A stretch of DNA of 64,000 nt from Apostichopus japonicus (taxonomy: Eukaryota; Echinodermata; Holothuroidea; Aspidochirotida; Stichopodidae): NCBI RefSeq assembly GCF_037975245.1, contig NC_092570.1:10827001-10891000 (forward strand), given 5' to 3'. Position numbers and translations under genes: made by a program. Within the stretch, counting starts at the first letter, position 1. The number at the start of each line of letters is the position of its first letter. Shown piece by piece: positions 35,601 to 50,600 of this stretch. The notes below the pieces were generated by a model, which was not told the origin of the DNA, did not search any database, and worked only from the letters and a program-made list of their open reading frames with translations.

Positions 35601-38600
35601 GATAATAAGACCATAATGGGTGGAAGAACTTTGAAGAGTTTTGGCCCATTTTTAAAATCTAGACCCATTATTAGATAATGGCGTTTTGCATGTAGTGGGA
35701 AGAAGAAAAGTACATGTGCTTCCTTCATATTTAAACACCCTACCATCCTCCCACGCATTTGTCATTTCCACCAAGGGTGCAACATGACCATTAAAAAGAT
35801 TAGGTTTAATAGATAATTGGTTGCAGTTCTGCTGCATCTAGTCTTGTGTGATTTGTAGAAACTGTTAGTAATGGTCCAGGCTCTGAAAATGGCAAGCAAG
35901 CAACAGATAGACTAGAACCCCACCTCTCACTTTTTTGGAGTAGGCTATGTTGGTCCATTTTTGTACCTTGCTGAAAACAAAAAGAATATTGCAGTCATGA
36001 TGCCGTGTGTATGGGTGCGTGTATGTATGTTTGTATGTGACACCTTGGCTTGTAAACACGATAAGTCAATATTCTACAGGTGGATGAACTTCAAACTGTG
36101 TATGTAGATGCACCATATTGATTTCTGATTAAGGGTCGTGCTAGGTCACCAGAGGTCGAACTGCGTAAACATTGTAACCACAATATCTCAAGAAGGGAAG
36201 CTTTGATGAATTTCATGTTTGACATATTGATGTCCCATATTGAGTAAAGAAAACCTGTTGAAATTGTTGGGAGTCAAAGGTCATTTACAGTCAACATTTA
36301 AGTCAAAGTCTGAAAATCTTGTAAACATGATAAGTCAAGAAGTACATCTTTCTTGAACTTAGTATGTTGATCCAGCTTGGTGAGTGCAAGAACCCTATTG
36401 AAATTGGTAGAGGTCAAATCTGAAACCCTTTACACATGAACTTTATTTTATACTTAGTTCTATGATGTGCTTTTCAAGTTTACTCAGTTTGGTATCCTAT
36501 TTGTGTAGGGCAATAAACACTGGTTTGAGTATTTCTAGCCCAGTTGTCAACATTATTAAGTTCTTTTCTTTCATATTCTTTTCTTTCTTTCAGACAGCTG
36601 GAAACTGTTTTGCCTTGCTTCCTTCAATTGGTGGTGGCGGTGTTGGTGGGGTACTCTACAAGGAAGCCTGGTCTTACTACATGAAGAAACTTTTAAACAC
36701 TTTGAAGGATCTATTTTCTAAACTCTACAAGGATCATGATTCAGGTGAAGAATAAAGTCAAATGTCATTTCAGTTGTTACGATACAGGATCATAACAATC
36801 ATTAACACAAAACTACAACTAAGTGAAGGAAGCCTTTAATAGTTTGGAGAAGAATAGACAACTAAGTCTGTGATGTTTGTTGCAACCATCTTTGCAATTT
36901 GTGGCTATATTGGACACTGGCATAACATCAAAATGGAGGACACATCAATGACTCCCGGAGGTACAAGATAACATGAGCTGCTAAATGAACCATGTTTAAA
37001 AGCTTGTGAAGAAACATTTAGGTTACATATTCACAATGACAATAGGTCCTACCCTGTACTTGTTCACATGATGAACAACACAATCAATGTTTGCACTGTG
37101 GTAAATGCTTATACATGTATGAATGCCTCCATTTGTATACGGAAGCCAGTTGAGTACACCACAAATAGTGTTTTTAAACTGTAGTAGCCGTAGGTTTTAG
37201 AATCCAGACACATAGACTGCATCGATCAACAATGATGCAATATGTGTTTAACTTTGTTACTGTTTGACAGCTTTTGAGAACCAGGAAAAGGGAAGTGACA
37301 TCATTCCTCTTCCACAACCAACTTCTGATGAGCCACAACAGACATTTACACTGGCAGAACAGGCTCAAAGGATGTTGCATATTATGAGATCAATGCTAGA
37401 GTAAGTAAGAACCCTTTTTTTTTTTTTTTTTTTTTTTTTAACCATAGACTGCACCAATGATTCATTGTAATAGAACTCAATCCAACATTGATTCATTGTA
37501 ACATAACTCAATGCACCGATGATTCATTCCAACAGAACCTAATCCAACATTTATTCATTCTAATAGAATTCAATGTACCAACGATTCATTGTAATAGAAC
37601 TCAATGCACTAATGATTGATTGCTAATAGAACTCAATGCAACAATGATTCATTCCAATAGAACTCAATCCAAGGTTTATTCTAATAGAACTCATGCACAA
37701 ATGAATTCATTATAGCATGTATACCTCAATGTACCAACGATTCATTGTAATAGAACTCAATACACCAATGATTCATTGTGATTTATTCTAAGATAAGCCT
37801 GTTCATTGTTTTCATGTCCATAATATTTTAGTGTATTGAGTTAGAAACTAGCTTACAGGATCTAGTGTCAGGTCTCACACTCCAGATTTGTGAAGTTAGG
37901 CTTGGCAAAGAAATAATTTTTGCTACTGTTTATTGCTGCTACTCCAACTGTCTAATGTTGATCCTGCTTTGATGGTACCCATGTTTCTTTTTCAGAAATA
38001 TTTTCCCAGCAACAGTTATTATTCCACACAGAGACATCCTTGCCATGATTTGCAACATCTTAGCTGTGACGGGTAGCTCATTGGTATGTTCCTTTATTTA
38101 TTCCTGCTTTTGAATTTATGAAATAAGCTTTCCTTATTTGAGTCTCCCTTTTAGCTGTAAACACTGGTAGACCCTTGAGAAAGGTAAAATACTCAAAGAG
38201 TGAGCTTGAGTCTAGTGTTCAACCGATTATGCATAACAGAAAATACCGATTACCGATTATTTTTTCCATAATCGTACCGATTCCGATTATTTGAAAATGA
38301 GAAAATATCCCGTATATACTGTACGAAATCGCCAATAAAGTTTGACAGAAACAATAATTGTTGTGATTTTCCCCTGTTTCCTTTTGCTTCGTTGTTATAC
38401 AAGGCTATAAATAAATATGAAATATGACATCCTACCTAGTCAGTACTGTGCTAAGCGAATGGCCTAACCACCTCGACGTGAATGTCACCTGTTAATGGCT
38501 TGAAATGGGCTAAGAATAGTTACTCAAAATATCCATCTCAAAAAGCAAGGGCGTAGGAACCGGGGGGGGGGGCTGGGGGGGGGGGCTGGGGGCGCCAGCC

Positions 38601-41600
38601 CCCCCCCCCCCCAGTGAAAAATATGGGGGGCGGAAGTATCATTCCGCCCCCCTGCTCCGAGAGTCAGAAAACCCCTTTTTCATTTCCAAATGAGAAAAAA
38701 ATCTCATTTGGAGCACCAAATTGCATCTATAAGGCCAGGTGAAAATGCAAAATTATTTACAAAGTGGAGTGGGTGTTGAAGTGTGCTATATTGCACCAAA
38801 TTGCATCTGAGGCCACCTGGAAATGCAAAAAAATTCCAAAGGGGAGGGGGTGTCCCCCTCCCCTTTGGAATTTTTTAGACCCCTCCCCAGGCCGGCCATC
38901 AGTCTTCAGCCCCCCCACTCAAAAGTACCTTCCTACGCCACTGTCAAAAAGTATCTCAGACAGGCTTGGGGTAATCGTAATCAGTAATCGTAATTGATTA
39001 CAATCGATTACATTTTTTGAAGTAATCGTAATCGTAATCGATTACTTTTGTGAAAATTACAAAGTAATCGTAATCGTAATCGATTACAAGGGCAAAGTAA
39101 TCGTAATCGTATTACATTTATGATTACAGTGAAATTTGAATGAGAAGGGCAAAATTAGTAGAAATGATTAAAACTAATTCTTACTATTGGCTTTTAGTGT
39201 GACCAAAGAAGTGTTCCTGCTTCTAGAATTCTCTAGCACAATAAACATTTCAATGTTCATTAGTAAAACGTTAATTGTACTCATCTCATGTTGTGGGGAA
39301 AAAAGTTATTCAGAAATTTGCCTACATTCCATTGTCCAACAACCCATCCAACTTTGCACCATTTACACCTCTTTAATTAATGTAATTAACCTTGTTGCTG
39401 AAAAAAATCACTGCAAATTAAGTATTTTGGTGGATCAGAATTTGCTTTACCAGAGTTGACCACTTTTTGATGAAAATAATTTACTCTTACTTTGGCCTTC
39501 CATGTCCCATGTACTGTGGAATGCCCCATTTCAAAGCTGTTTAGTGTTATTTTGGTGTTATAATGTAAAAGAGTTTTTAGTTTTGCTGCTATGTAGAAAT
39601 TATTAGTTTACAAAATATAGTGTTGCATGAAAATCTTCATTTGTTTTACTTTAGTATTTGTCTGTTTACTCTTTGTCTGTTTAAATTGTATTTTTTACTG
39701 GACTTATGGGTTACACATCTTAAACGTGTTGACAGGCGCGTAGCCAGGAATTTGCCAAGGGAGGGGCGAAACTGTAGATTCGGCATTGCAAACTATCTAA
39801 GCGTAGCGCCATCATGTTGGCGCGAAGCGTACAAGAAAATTTTGGCTGAATATGCCTCCCAGGTCGCTGGAAATGGCACTTCCCAGGCCTTGTAAGTTGC
39901 ATCTTAGCATTTTCTCTTTTGAAATACTAGCGATATCATAAAAACATTTTTATTTTTTTTAAATATGCTCAAGGAGGGGGGGACGGCTGCCCCCTTCGCC
40001 CCCCCCTGGCTACGCGCCTGCGTGTTAAGGCATAAATGTGTAATGCCTGGTAGGAATTGTAGATAAACTTCCACAATTTTGTCCATATATACTGTAAATG
40101 TCCTTCCTTTGCCCTATTTCATTGCCCTATTTCCCGGCAGAGAGTTATATTAAACAGCTATGCAGAGGATTTTGCAAGTAACCACAATGTAATCATGATT
40201 GTAATCACGATTACATTACAATGTAATCGTAATCGTAATCGATTACTCCAACTTTAGGCTGTAATCGTAATCGCAATCGTAATCATACATTCTCAAGTAA
40301 TCGTAATCGTAATCGATTACATTCAGATGTAATCGCCCCAAGCCTGATCTCAGACAAACCATCCATCTTCAATCTTTACCAAAGTGTAAATTTTAATGAC
40401 ATGTTGCCTTCATTCCGACATTATTTTCTACTTATTTTCAGTATTATACTGTTTATGAACAAATAGAAATGTTACGAACTTCAAGTTAAACATATCTATT
40501 CGTTACCTATTTAACTCTATTCAGGTTCATTTAGAAAATGTAAGCTTAGGCCAATCAAACTGAAAAGCAAATTGTACCATCGTAACTTGTTTAAAATTAC
40601 TCTAAAATGTAATACCAGATTGATGTAAAGAAATAATAACAACTAGAAACTACTTCAATATAAAATATAACATTCCCTCTATAAGACATATCACTTACAG
40701 TACCTTCCAAACAAATGCCGATTTCCAGCAAATTGAAAGTTTGCTACGCATTTTTTTTTTTTTTTTGGCAAACCGATGGTTAGGCTACAGTTCTCATTGA
40801 CTTAGTGTGGTTGTTAGGCTAACATGTGGTCGAAGATTGCAGTTTCCGTGGATATTTTTATTTTTTATTTGCCACACAACTAGAGCGAATAAACAGATGG
40901 CAAGGTTAGATTTCCATGCAGTTGACTTAGTGTGAAGTAAGGCTACCCATGTGGTCGGAGATTTGTGAGGATTTTAGGTTATTTTCGCTGGTACTGAAAT
41001 TGCTTCGTGCACGCCGTAATTTTCCACGGTAACTTCCCGGGGATTGTGCGCGACCCTACCGCACTGCTTCAAATTTGATGCGGAATGTGAAAACTGTTTG
41101 CGCGATTCGCGCTGCAACTGCAATTCCTAGCTAAAGCAAACGCATGTCACAATTAATTTTACACAGACACCTGATATAACGAGGGCGATTTTCTTATATT
41201 TCTTTTTCACACTCGTAATTGTGCTTTATGAGGGCTTTTTAGCACATCGCTCCCGCTTATTTCCGATCCTGTCAAGCACATTCGTTAATTCGTGAAATTG
41301 GTATTGCTGCTATGCCTACTGTGACAAGAAATTTGAAGTCACTAACCACGAGGGAAGCAAAATCGGCGACCCTGGCAGCGTAAATTGATGAAAGTATACA
41401 CTGAAAGACGGATAGAGGGTGTCTTATTTTAATATTTCGTAGTAAAAGAACAAACCTAATACATCAGTTGATATTTTCAACTTCCATATGTTTTTGAATA
41501 ATGATATTTTCACCTTCCATATGTTTTTGAATAATCGGTATGAAATAACTGGTATTCCACGTAATTTTTACCGATTCCGATTATGTTCCGATTATGCAAT

Positions 41601-44600
41601 ATTCGTACCGATTCCGATTCGGATTAGGTTAATCGGTTGAACACTACTTGAGTCAGTTATACCTGAAATAGCAGCTCCCAATCCTAATATCACAATATAT
41701 CTATAAATGGCATGTGCATTAATAGTACATACATGTTATTTAATCATGCTCTGGTAGAAGCATGGTAGTTGATGATTAAAACCCTTTTTAATTAACTCCA
41801 ATCTTCTTCTTTGTCTGAAAACAAAAGAACAATCGTTTCTTGTCCACTGCAGACATTTGTTACTTGAATTGTCAGTTGTGTTGCAGTTGGATCTCACTCT
41901 GGTTCAGTTTCAAGCTAGAATTTCAAAATTGCATGTTTAAAAACAGGAAGTTTCTATGAATAGCCCTCACCTGTATGTTGTATGAATGCTACAATATCTT
42001 TATGATTATAAAATTAATGGTTTTAATGTTTCAAGTTTCATAAACAATTGATACTTCTCTATTCGCCCTGTTTTTGTTTTAAAACAACTCTAACTGCAAG
42101 CAACAATTTGACTTAATGACAATTGATATCAATTTGACTTTAACTTTAAACATGGTGCTCATTATTCTTGCTAAAGAGTACAGTGATAGCTTATGTAGTA
42201 AACAAAAAAGAAAAATGAACCAAGCGTAATAAAAAGGAACTCTATACTTCTTTTACAGACACTGAATGGCTCCACACAGTCATGTTACTTGTTGATGGTG
42301 TTGACTGGCATACATGAAGCATCTCTGGAATTGCTAAATGCTTTTATTCTAAGGTAATAATATAGCCATTGTCATGTTACAACTAACAAGGCTTTATTCA
42401 TACTGTATCTTTTCATTTTATAGCACATGTCTATAACTTAATGTAATTGCAGTGCCTTAATTGTCAAGCAATGTTAACCGAAGCATTCACAGCTGGCATA
42501 TCATGAGTGGTATAATTTTCATTCGTTCAGACTATTGAAGACAATCCAGAACGGATGCCCTCTTGGAGTGACAATTCCAAAAGGCTTTTAAGAATATGAT
42601 AGTTACCCAACAGTGGTTTATATTTCTATGGTTTAATGTTCTTTTTATTTTTTGTCATTTTTTGGGGCAATTAATTCAAATAATGTTCAAAGAATTAAAT
42701 ATCACATTTGAAAGAATGAAAGCGGGACCAAACAGTATGTGGACAGCAAAGACAAACATCATTTTTATTATTTTGCCTTACATTGTATATATTGTTTCGG
42801 GGCATAGGGGAAACTGAAGGTAAATTTGTTTACCATCAATATTTCTATCACACAAGATTAAAGCAATAAGTTTGCTTTAATCTTGTTTTCAATGTTAAGT
42901 TTTTTCAGCCGCGTTCACAACGAGTCAGCAACTGGGGGAGGTAGTAGGCAGCAAGTCATTTTGATTAGCGGCCATCATAGGCTCAAATCTTGGTTAAACA
43001 TTCCAAAGAATTAACCAATAACAGGCGAGTATACCTCACATGGCACATGTATTCTGGGGTTGTGGTAGCACTCTCATGATACCACATGAGAGTGCGTCAC
43101 GTACTCGTTGCAGGGACAGAAATCTTCTTTCTGAGGATAAATAATATGTGAATGTGTCTGTAATCTGTCTCTCAGGTGTAGCAATCATCTGTTACCACAT
43201 GGAAAGGTCATCAACCAGCTCCTATTACAACTACTCAATTGGACAGCCTTGTGTGATGCAGATGCCAAAGTCAATAGCTTTAAGTTCAGGTAACTAAATT
43301 CAAGCAGTTGTAATGTCATTAAAAAAAAAAATGAGTAAACCATTGACAAGATGCTGCCCAGAAGTAAATGATGCTGTAACTTTATAAGCAAGGCTTTGAT
43401 GAACGTTAATCCCAGTAAGATATGATAAGATGGATCTACCATAAGTGGATGTACCATATTATGGAGTACAAGAATCAAAATGTCTCTGTAATGTGTCCTG
43501 GCAACAATATGGGTTGGCAATATTGTCAAACCCTGACAGAAGTCATATAGGAGAAATGTTTCTTAATATAAGGCATGCATGAAGTTACTATGTGAAAACC
43601 TGAATTGCTTTTTATTTTGTGTGAAGCTGTTTGTAGATGAGCCTATATGTCTCTTCTACTTCCTTTACAGGGGTATTAAATGTCAAGTTTATAAAACCTA
43701 TCGCACATGGTTGATTGGAGTGGGTGCATCAGCTTATATGGGAGAAAATGCAGCCAAACTGATTGCACACATTATGAATGATGCTCACTTACAAGAAAGC
43801 CCACAACAGGTACAGTAATTACTGCACTGCTGTCTTACATTGTCACATAATCTCATATTACAGAGAAAGCACTTATGTTAACCATTTTTGGTTCCGATGC
43901 TGAATGCTCAGTAACCTTGAAATTGTGTTGGTGTGTGTGCATGTGACGACCAGCTTGTAAATTTGATATTTCAACAACCGCAAGTTTAAGTCAATGTCAT
44001 ACTGTAGATGTGCCCTATTGTTTTGGTTCCCATCTCATGAATATTAATGATGGGTGTGGCTTAACAAAAAATTCTTAAAATGTCAATATCTCTTCATCCC
44101 TATCTCCAATTTAGTTTATACTTGGTATAGTGATGAACCTACATTAATATTCATGAGTGGTGTGGGGCTTGTAAACATGATATCTCAACAACCAAAAGTT
44201 TAATCAATGTGATACTCGGTAGATATGTGCCCCATGATGAGTAGATGTACCTTATTAATCTTGGTTCTTATTTCATGAATATCAATGAGTGGGCATGGCT
44301 TACCATAACATTATTAACATGTCAGTACCTCTGCAGCCATATGTCCAACTTTGTTCATACTGGTATGGTGATGTTGCTACATAATAAACACATTCATGAC
44401 ATGGCATTACATTACATTACTATTCATCACATTTGGTAGACATGGCTTTTAAACACAAGAAAAGAACCAAATATTCCATGATTTTGGTCCTTGACATATT
44501 AGGTTGGTCGCACTACATTCATACAGTCAACTTGTTGTATTTTGTGTGCAATAAATGAATTTGAGTCATAGAACACAAAATTCTTCATCAGATATCAGTG

Positions 44601-47600
44601 AAATAGTATGTCTAATTAGCTTTATACATATTTACATGGATAGTAAAATGTAAGTAGAGTATATACAGACAGTACATGCTTATGAGATCATAAATTTTAC
44701 TTCATGAATATTCATGCATGTATATGTTTTATACGACTTTGTCTACATAAAAATGATTCCTAGTACCATCCTTTATATGTTGCCGCATTAGTCAATAAAT
44801 AATCCATTTTCATTTTGGTGTTCACAAGTTCATGAATATTGACAATATGCTTGTCCATTGGAACCACAAAACATTTTCATTTTCTGGGTTGCATTCTAGT
44901 TGATGGTACATGGACATGTGTGTACAAGGCTTACAAGCAATGCTCAAGAGGTTCAAGTAACAATTCCAAAAATTTAGTTCAATGAAAGTCATGTCATGGT
45001 TTCTACAATGCATTATGATCTACAGTCAGAGAAGGCTATTACCAGCATAAGCATACAGTTCATGAACTAGTTAACAAAGTACAGAGTGTTGAAGTATGCA
45101 GGTATTAAAGACAGTGTCTACCTTACATTGGCTGCATCGTAAATATGAGGCTAGTATAAGACATGCCTGTTGAAATATTACCTTCCAAACAGCAATTTTG
45201 TGTCACTGTCCATAGTCTGGCTTCTAATTTAATTTAATTTATCTGTTCCATCTCCAATTAAAGGAAGGTGGGAGGAATAATGTGAAGCACTGCTTAAATT
45301 CTGAATAATTAACTGTTAATGATTAGCTTCAAACTTTAAATAATGAAGAAATGAAAATCATAACTGTTACAATTGTGATGGCATGCATTTTTATGTGACA
45401 TTTTGCTTGTAAACAAAATATATAAAGAAGGGAAAATATTGATTGTAAACTTTGTATGCTAACTATTCTTGGTTTGGATCAAAGGTCATCAGAGGCCAAA
45501 CTGTGAAGACTTAACACAATATTGTTTTTATGTGTTGTTCCATATTGTGTAGATGTAGCTTACTGTTTTTAGAGGGGATTAAAGATTAGCAGAGGTTGAT
45601 ACGTGAAAACTTTGTAAATAAAATATCTCAATTAGTGAAGCTTACATGGATCCCATAAGTAGTTTGATGTAGCTTAATGTTGAGATTGAGTAGATGTTTG
45701 TAGTGGAAGGTCACTTGATGTCACAACAATTGAAAATGTTACAACCATGTATACAGCAGTTCAAAGGAATGGTTTCATTCTTTGTGTGTGGAACTGTGGT
45801 GTGTGGAACTGTGGGTGCACTATCTTCAGTGGATGAAGAATTCAAAGGTTATTTGAGGCAAGTGAAGGTCAAAATATGAAAACCATGTAAATATGGTATC
45901 ACCAGAAGGGAAAGTGTATGGATTTTGAGCAAATGAAATAAACTGGTTTAGTGGAAAACAAGGATCATTGTGTGAAGCAGATGTCAAAATTTGTAGGTTT
46001 GAGCATGAAGATGGCTTTTTCTTAACTTCCATTGCCCTAAATATTGCAGCTCAATTATGGCTTCATTAAAAACATGTTCAACCTTACAGAAGTTTTTTAT
46101 TGTAATTGCACTGTTACAATAAATATATGTTGTTTGCTTTTCTGAACAGGAATCAAATCTAAAAGAACCAAAGCAAGATCCATCTGGCCCCAGGAAAAAA
46201 AAACAAAAGAAACATCATCAGTGGAAAGTGGAGCCAGTTGGCAGTAGCAAGCATGACAGCACTAAACAAGTAGAACACCTTTATGTGACAGTCTTGGCAG
46301 GTATCTATCTCTCATATACAACTTTACTCAATGCAGTTCTTCCCCAGTTTAACAAATAGGCCCATTTGTTAAATGTGTCAGAAAACAACCTTGGTAGCAG
46401 TTTACCTTCATGAGATTAGATTCCAGAACTTTCAATGGGAGAGAGACTGCAAGAAGGTAGTCTGATATCAAGTGCTTTTTGGTTCCTTGCTAAAAGCAAA
46501 GGAACCTATGTATTCAGGTTGGCGTGTATGTGTGTATGTGTGTGTGACGCTTTAGCTTGTATGCACGATAACTCAACAAGGGATTGACTGATCATGATCA
46601 AACTTGGTGGGTGGGTGGCCCATAGTGAGTAGATGAACCCTATTGTTTTTGGTGCCCACAAAGGTCAGTTATGGTCCAAAAACCCAAAATACTAAAACTG
46701 CAATAACTCCCAGTGCCAATGTGCGACAAGGTTGATATTTTGGGACAAGTTGTGAACTGGTTAGGGGAACATTTTGAAACTTAACGGTCATGTGATCTGA
46801 GGTCACCAAAGGTCAATGAATGTTAAAAAACTAGTATTTTTGCGATAACTTGAGAATGAATTGTCCATTTAGGGTTGGGAGTTGTTTCAGTGTAATCCAA
46901 TTGTCGACCCACATCTGGGTGACCCTTGACCTCAATTTGACCTCTGGTGACCTTTTCATGTTTTGGGGATTTTTACAGTTTCGATGCTATTTTCAGATGT
47001 CAAAGGTACCTTCCGATCATAAATATCGATAGGTTGACCCCCGTGTGACCTTTGTGTGCGAACTTATATGGGGTCAAAGTTTTCGGTCGGAGTTAGGATG
47101 GCTGTACAGACTTGTCGTGTTGATTTTTGGAATCGGCAGATCAAACTACATTTGAAACCAAGGTCAAAAGGTTAAAGGTCACATTAGAAAAAATGTGCTT
47201 AGTTTGGGAGAAAACGGGCGAAAAAGAAAATGTTTGGTTTTGATGCTAGATTTGGATATCAAAGGTACCTTCCGATCAAAAATGTCAATGGGTTGACACC
47301 CGGGTGACCTTTGTGTGTAAAGTTATACAAGGTCAAAGTTAATTTTCAGACATTTAATGCAATAACTCCCAGTGCCAAGGTGTAACAAGGTTGATATTTT
47401 GGGACAAGTTGCAAATGGTATAGAGGAATATTTTCAAACTTAACGGTCATGTGATCCGAGGTCATCAAAGGTCAATCAATGATAAAAAACTAGTATTTTG
47501 GGTGAGAAAATGGGCAAAGAAAAAAATGTTTGAATTTTTACAATTTTGATGCTATATTCACGTCTCACCAATCAAAAATGTCAGTAGGTTTACCCCAGGT

Positions 47601-50600
47601 GACCTTTGTGTGTGAAGTTATATGAGGTCAAAGTAAATTTTCAGACATTTAATGCAATAACCCCCAGTGCCAAGGTGTGACACGGTTGATATTTTGGGAC
47701 AAGTTGCAAATGGTATAGGGGAATATTTTCAAACTTAACGGTTATGTGATCCGAGGTCACCAAAGGTCAATTAATGATAAAAAACTAGTATTTTTGCGAT
47801 AACTTGAGAACGAATTGTCCGTTAGGGTTGGGAGTTGCTTCAATTTAATCCAATTGTCGACCCGCATCTGGGTGACCCTTGACCTCAATTTGACCTCTGG
47901 TGACCTTTTCGTGTTTTGGGGATTTTTACAGTTTCGATGCTATTTTCGGATGTCAAAGGTACCGCCTGATCATAAATGTCAATAGGTTGACCCCCGTGTG
48001 ACCTTCGTGTGCGAAGTTATACGAAGTCAAAGTTAAAAAATATTAATGAGGTCACGGGTCAAACGTGAAAAACTCCCAAGTTGCAATAACTTGGCTACTA
48101 TTTATTGGAATTTCGTCAAACTTGGTATGATGATATTGGTAGATAGTCTCCACACACTGATGTGTGTAGCAATTGATATCATGCATGTTTATAAGGGGGG
48201 GGGCCTAGCATTATTTCGTTATGAAAAGTTTGTATGCACAATAACTCAACAAGGGAATGACCAATCATTACCATACTTGGTGAGTGGGTGGCCCATGGTA
48301 AGTAGATTAACCCTGTTGATTTTGGTGCTCATATCATGAATATTAATGAGGTCATGGGGTCAAACGTGAAATACTCAAAATTGCAATTACTTGGCTACTA
48401 TTACTAGTCGGAATTTCGTCAAACTTGGTATGATGATAATGGTAGATAGTCTTCACACACTGATGTGTGTTGCAATTGATATCAGGGCTTAGCATTACTT
48501 TGGCAACAAAAGTTTGTGAGCATAAATTACTGTTGTTGTATTAGGGCTTTGTTAGAAATTTCCCTATGAATGGAACTAATGAACAGCAGCAAGGAACCAT
48601 GAAATGTTTTCATTCTGGTTATTAATGTTAATGAGGTATGCACTGGTGATAATAGAAGTCGAATATCTGTTTGACTGCATGCTAGTTATTCATTGGAAGG
48701 AAAGAAATTGTAGTTGCATGTGTTAGCTGTATTTGCTAATGCATTCTCAGTAATGAAGTACTATTGTGAACAATTTTATAATGTACAGTAAGCAATGTTT
48801 AATTCCCTTTTGCTGCTAAAATATTCCCTTATGCTAATTGCTAAGCAACAACAAAACTATTTTTACTGTTTTTACTTCCAGTATTGAGGACTCTGTTTTT
48901 CACATGTGGTTCTAGACTGAAGTGGACATTACACAGGGTTTGTTTTCACTATTCAGTGTGTTTCATTGTACCATGGAGCTATGTTTATAGCTCCATGATT
49001 GTACCCAGCTATATGTTGATATGTGTAGTGTTCAAACGATTATTGGAATTTGGCCGATTATTGCACAATCAGAACATGATCGGAATCGGTAAAACTTACG
49101 TGGAATACCAGGTATGTCATACCGATTATTCCAAAACATATGGAAAGTGAAAGTATCAACTGATGTTCTACGTATCAGCTGCTCTGTTGCATGATGTGAT
49201 AATGTTTTGCCAATGTAGAATTATCGGCGACATACACGTGATTGATACTTCAATTGAAATTGTGTCTTCAGCTTTCTTCGGCTTGTACGATGAATAAAGC
49301 CAGCCATGTACAGTAGACTAGTGTTCTCCTGCAACAACTATCCAACTTCTGTGTCACTATTACTGTTGTATTATGGCTATGTTCTTAATGTGAACCATTG
49401 TGGGAAAGACTGAAACCTCAATGCTTAATTTTTAATAACCAATGGTCAACTCATTCAAGACCACAACATATATTCCATCTGTCTATAGATGGTAACTAGT
49501 TATATCAGTCATTCAGTAGATCAAATCAAGTCTTATTGCGGATGATGCTAATTACATGGAAAGCTTTGCATAGAGAATAAAACTTGGACCATACAAAACT
49601 AACATTAATTTGTAGATTCAAGGGCAGCAGCTCTTTTAATTCTTTCATGGTATGATAAATTGCAAGCTCCACTTGGTCATCTCAATATTGGCTTGTGTGC
49701 CTAAAGCTTATCAATATGGCTAGGAATATCAGCATGGTATTTAATAATTAATTGTATCTTCTCACACAATATATTTGTTTCTCTACGAATGGCTCCTATC
49801 TCTATTATATAGTTCACTGCTGATGTTAACAGTTCCTTAAACTCATCTAGTTTGTTGTATGAAATTTAAAGTCAGGAAATACAAAGTTTGTTCGTTACTG
49901 TATAAATGCGGTGAACTTGTCAAGAAGTAATTCAGAGTTCACCCAAGGTAATTAGTAGGAAACATGGATTACGGTTGTAAATGCACAAAGTAAAGTTAAA
50001 GCATAGGCCATCTATCAATTATGATACATTCAGATCACCTCATTTTGGTTGCTTGCATGCTTAAATTATATGGCAAGTTTACCTTCTCTATTCAGTTTCT
50101 TGTGGATATTCATTGGTCATGTAGACCTGCACAACCACAGCTTCTCAGGTATCTGTAGACAATCATGTATGATTTGACCCTACAAAATGAATCATATGAA
50201 GGTTTCACCATGTTAAGGTTGGTCATATTATCAAATTCACTGTATCTGTATTTCTATCACTCTGTGTTAACAGGATACACACTTAGCTGTTACCAGAGCT
50301 TTACTGCAATGCCAGAGTGGCCTAGCTTCCTCAGTCTACCAATCAGCTGCATGTAGAAAAGAGCTTTATCATGTTCTACTTGCCTCTGTTCTGGTTTCAA
50401 GTCCAAGTTGGTCAGTTCCGCTCAACAGCTGCATTTGCATTTTCTCTCAGGGAAGATTAGACTGTAGCTTTCAGGTAAGTTTTATTTGTTGTTTTGTTTT
50501 ATTTTCATCATCCTGAAAAGTTTGATTGCTGTTGTATTACAAAATGTGGTGGACCTCAAAATGTAATCTCAACTGTGAAAGCCAATCATACTAATTTATG

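Larger units (their letters stand above)
38213..41646. mobile_element. hAT element (outer host of the nest) in PELP1 intron 8
   Basis: Ends tagtgttcaaccgatta (38213) and taatcggttgaacacta (41646) form a perfect inner-sequence inverted repeat apart from the fourth-from-last region. Flanking duplications are cttgagtc at 38205-38212 and 41647-41654. Subterminal regions are arrays of 'accgattccgatta' motifs. The body at 40760-41000 shares the 'gcaaaccgatggttaggct' and 'gacttagtgtgg' units of the element at 505-1747. Length is inflated by the insertions at 38546-38943 and 38961-40346. Without them it is about 1.6 kb, with no transposase frame. Confidence 0.9.

Noticed and set aside
43185-43529. 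114-codon minus-strand frame
   Set aside because: Antisense over PELP1 exon 10 and its intron; no homology.
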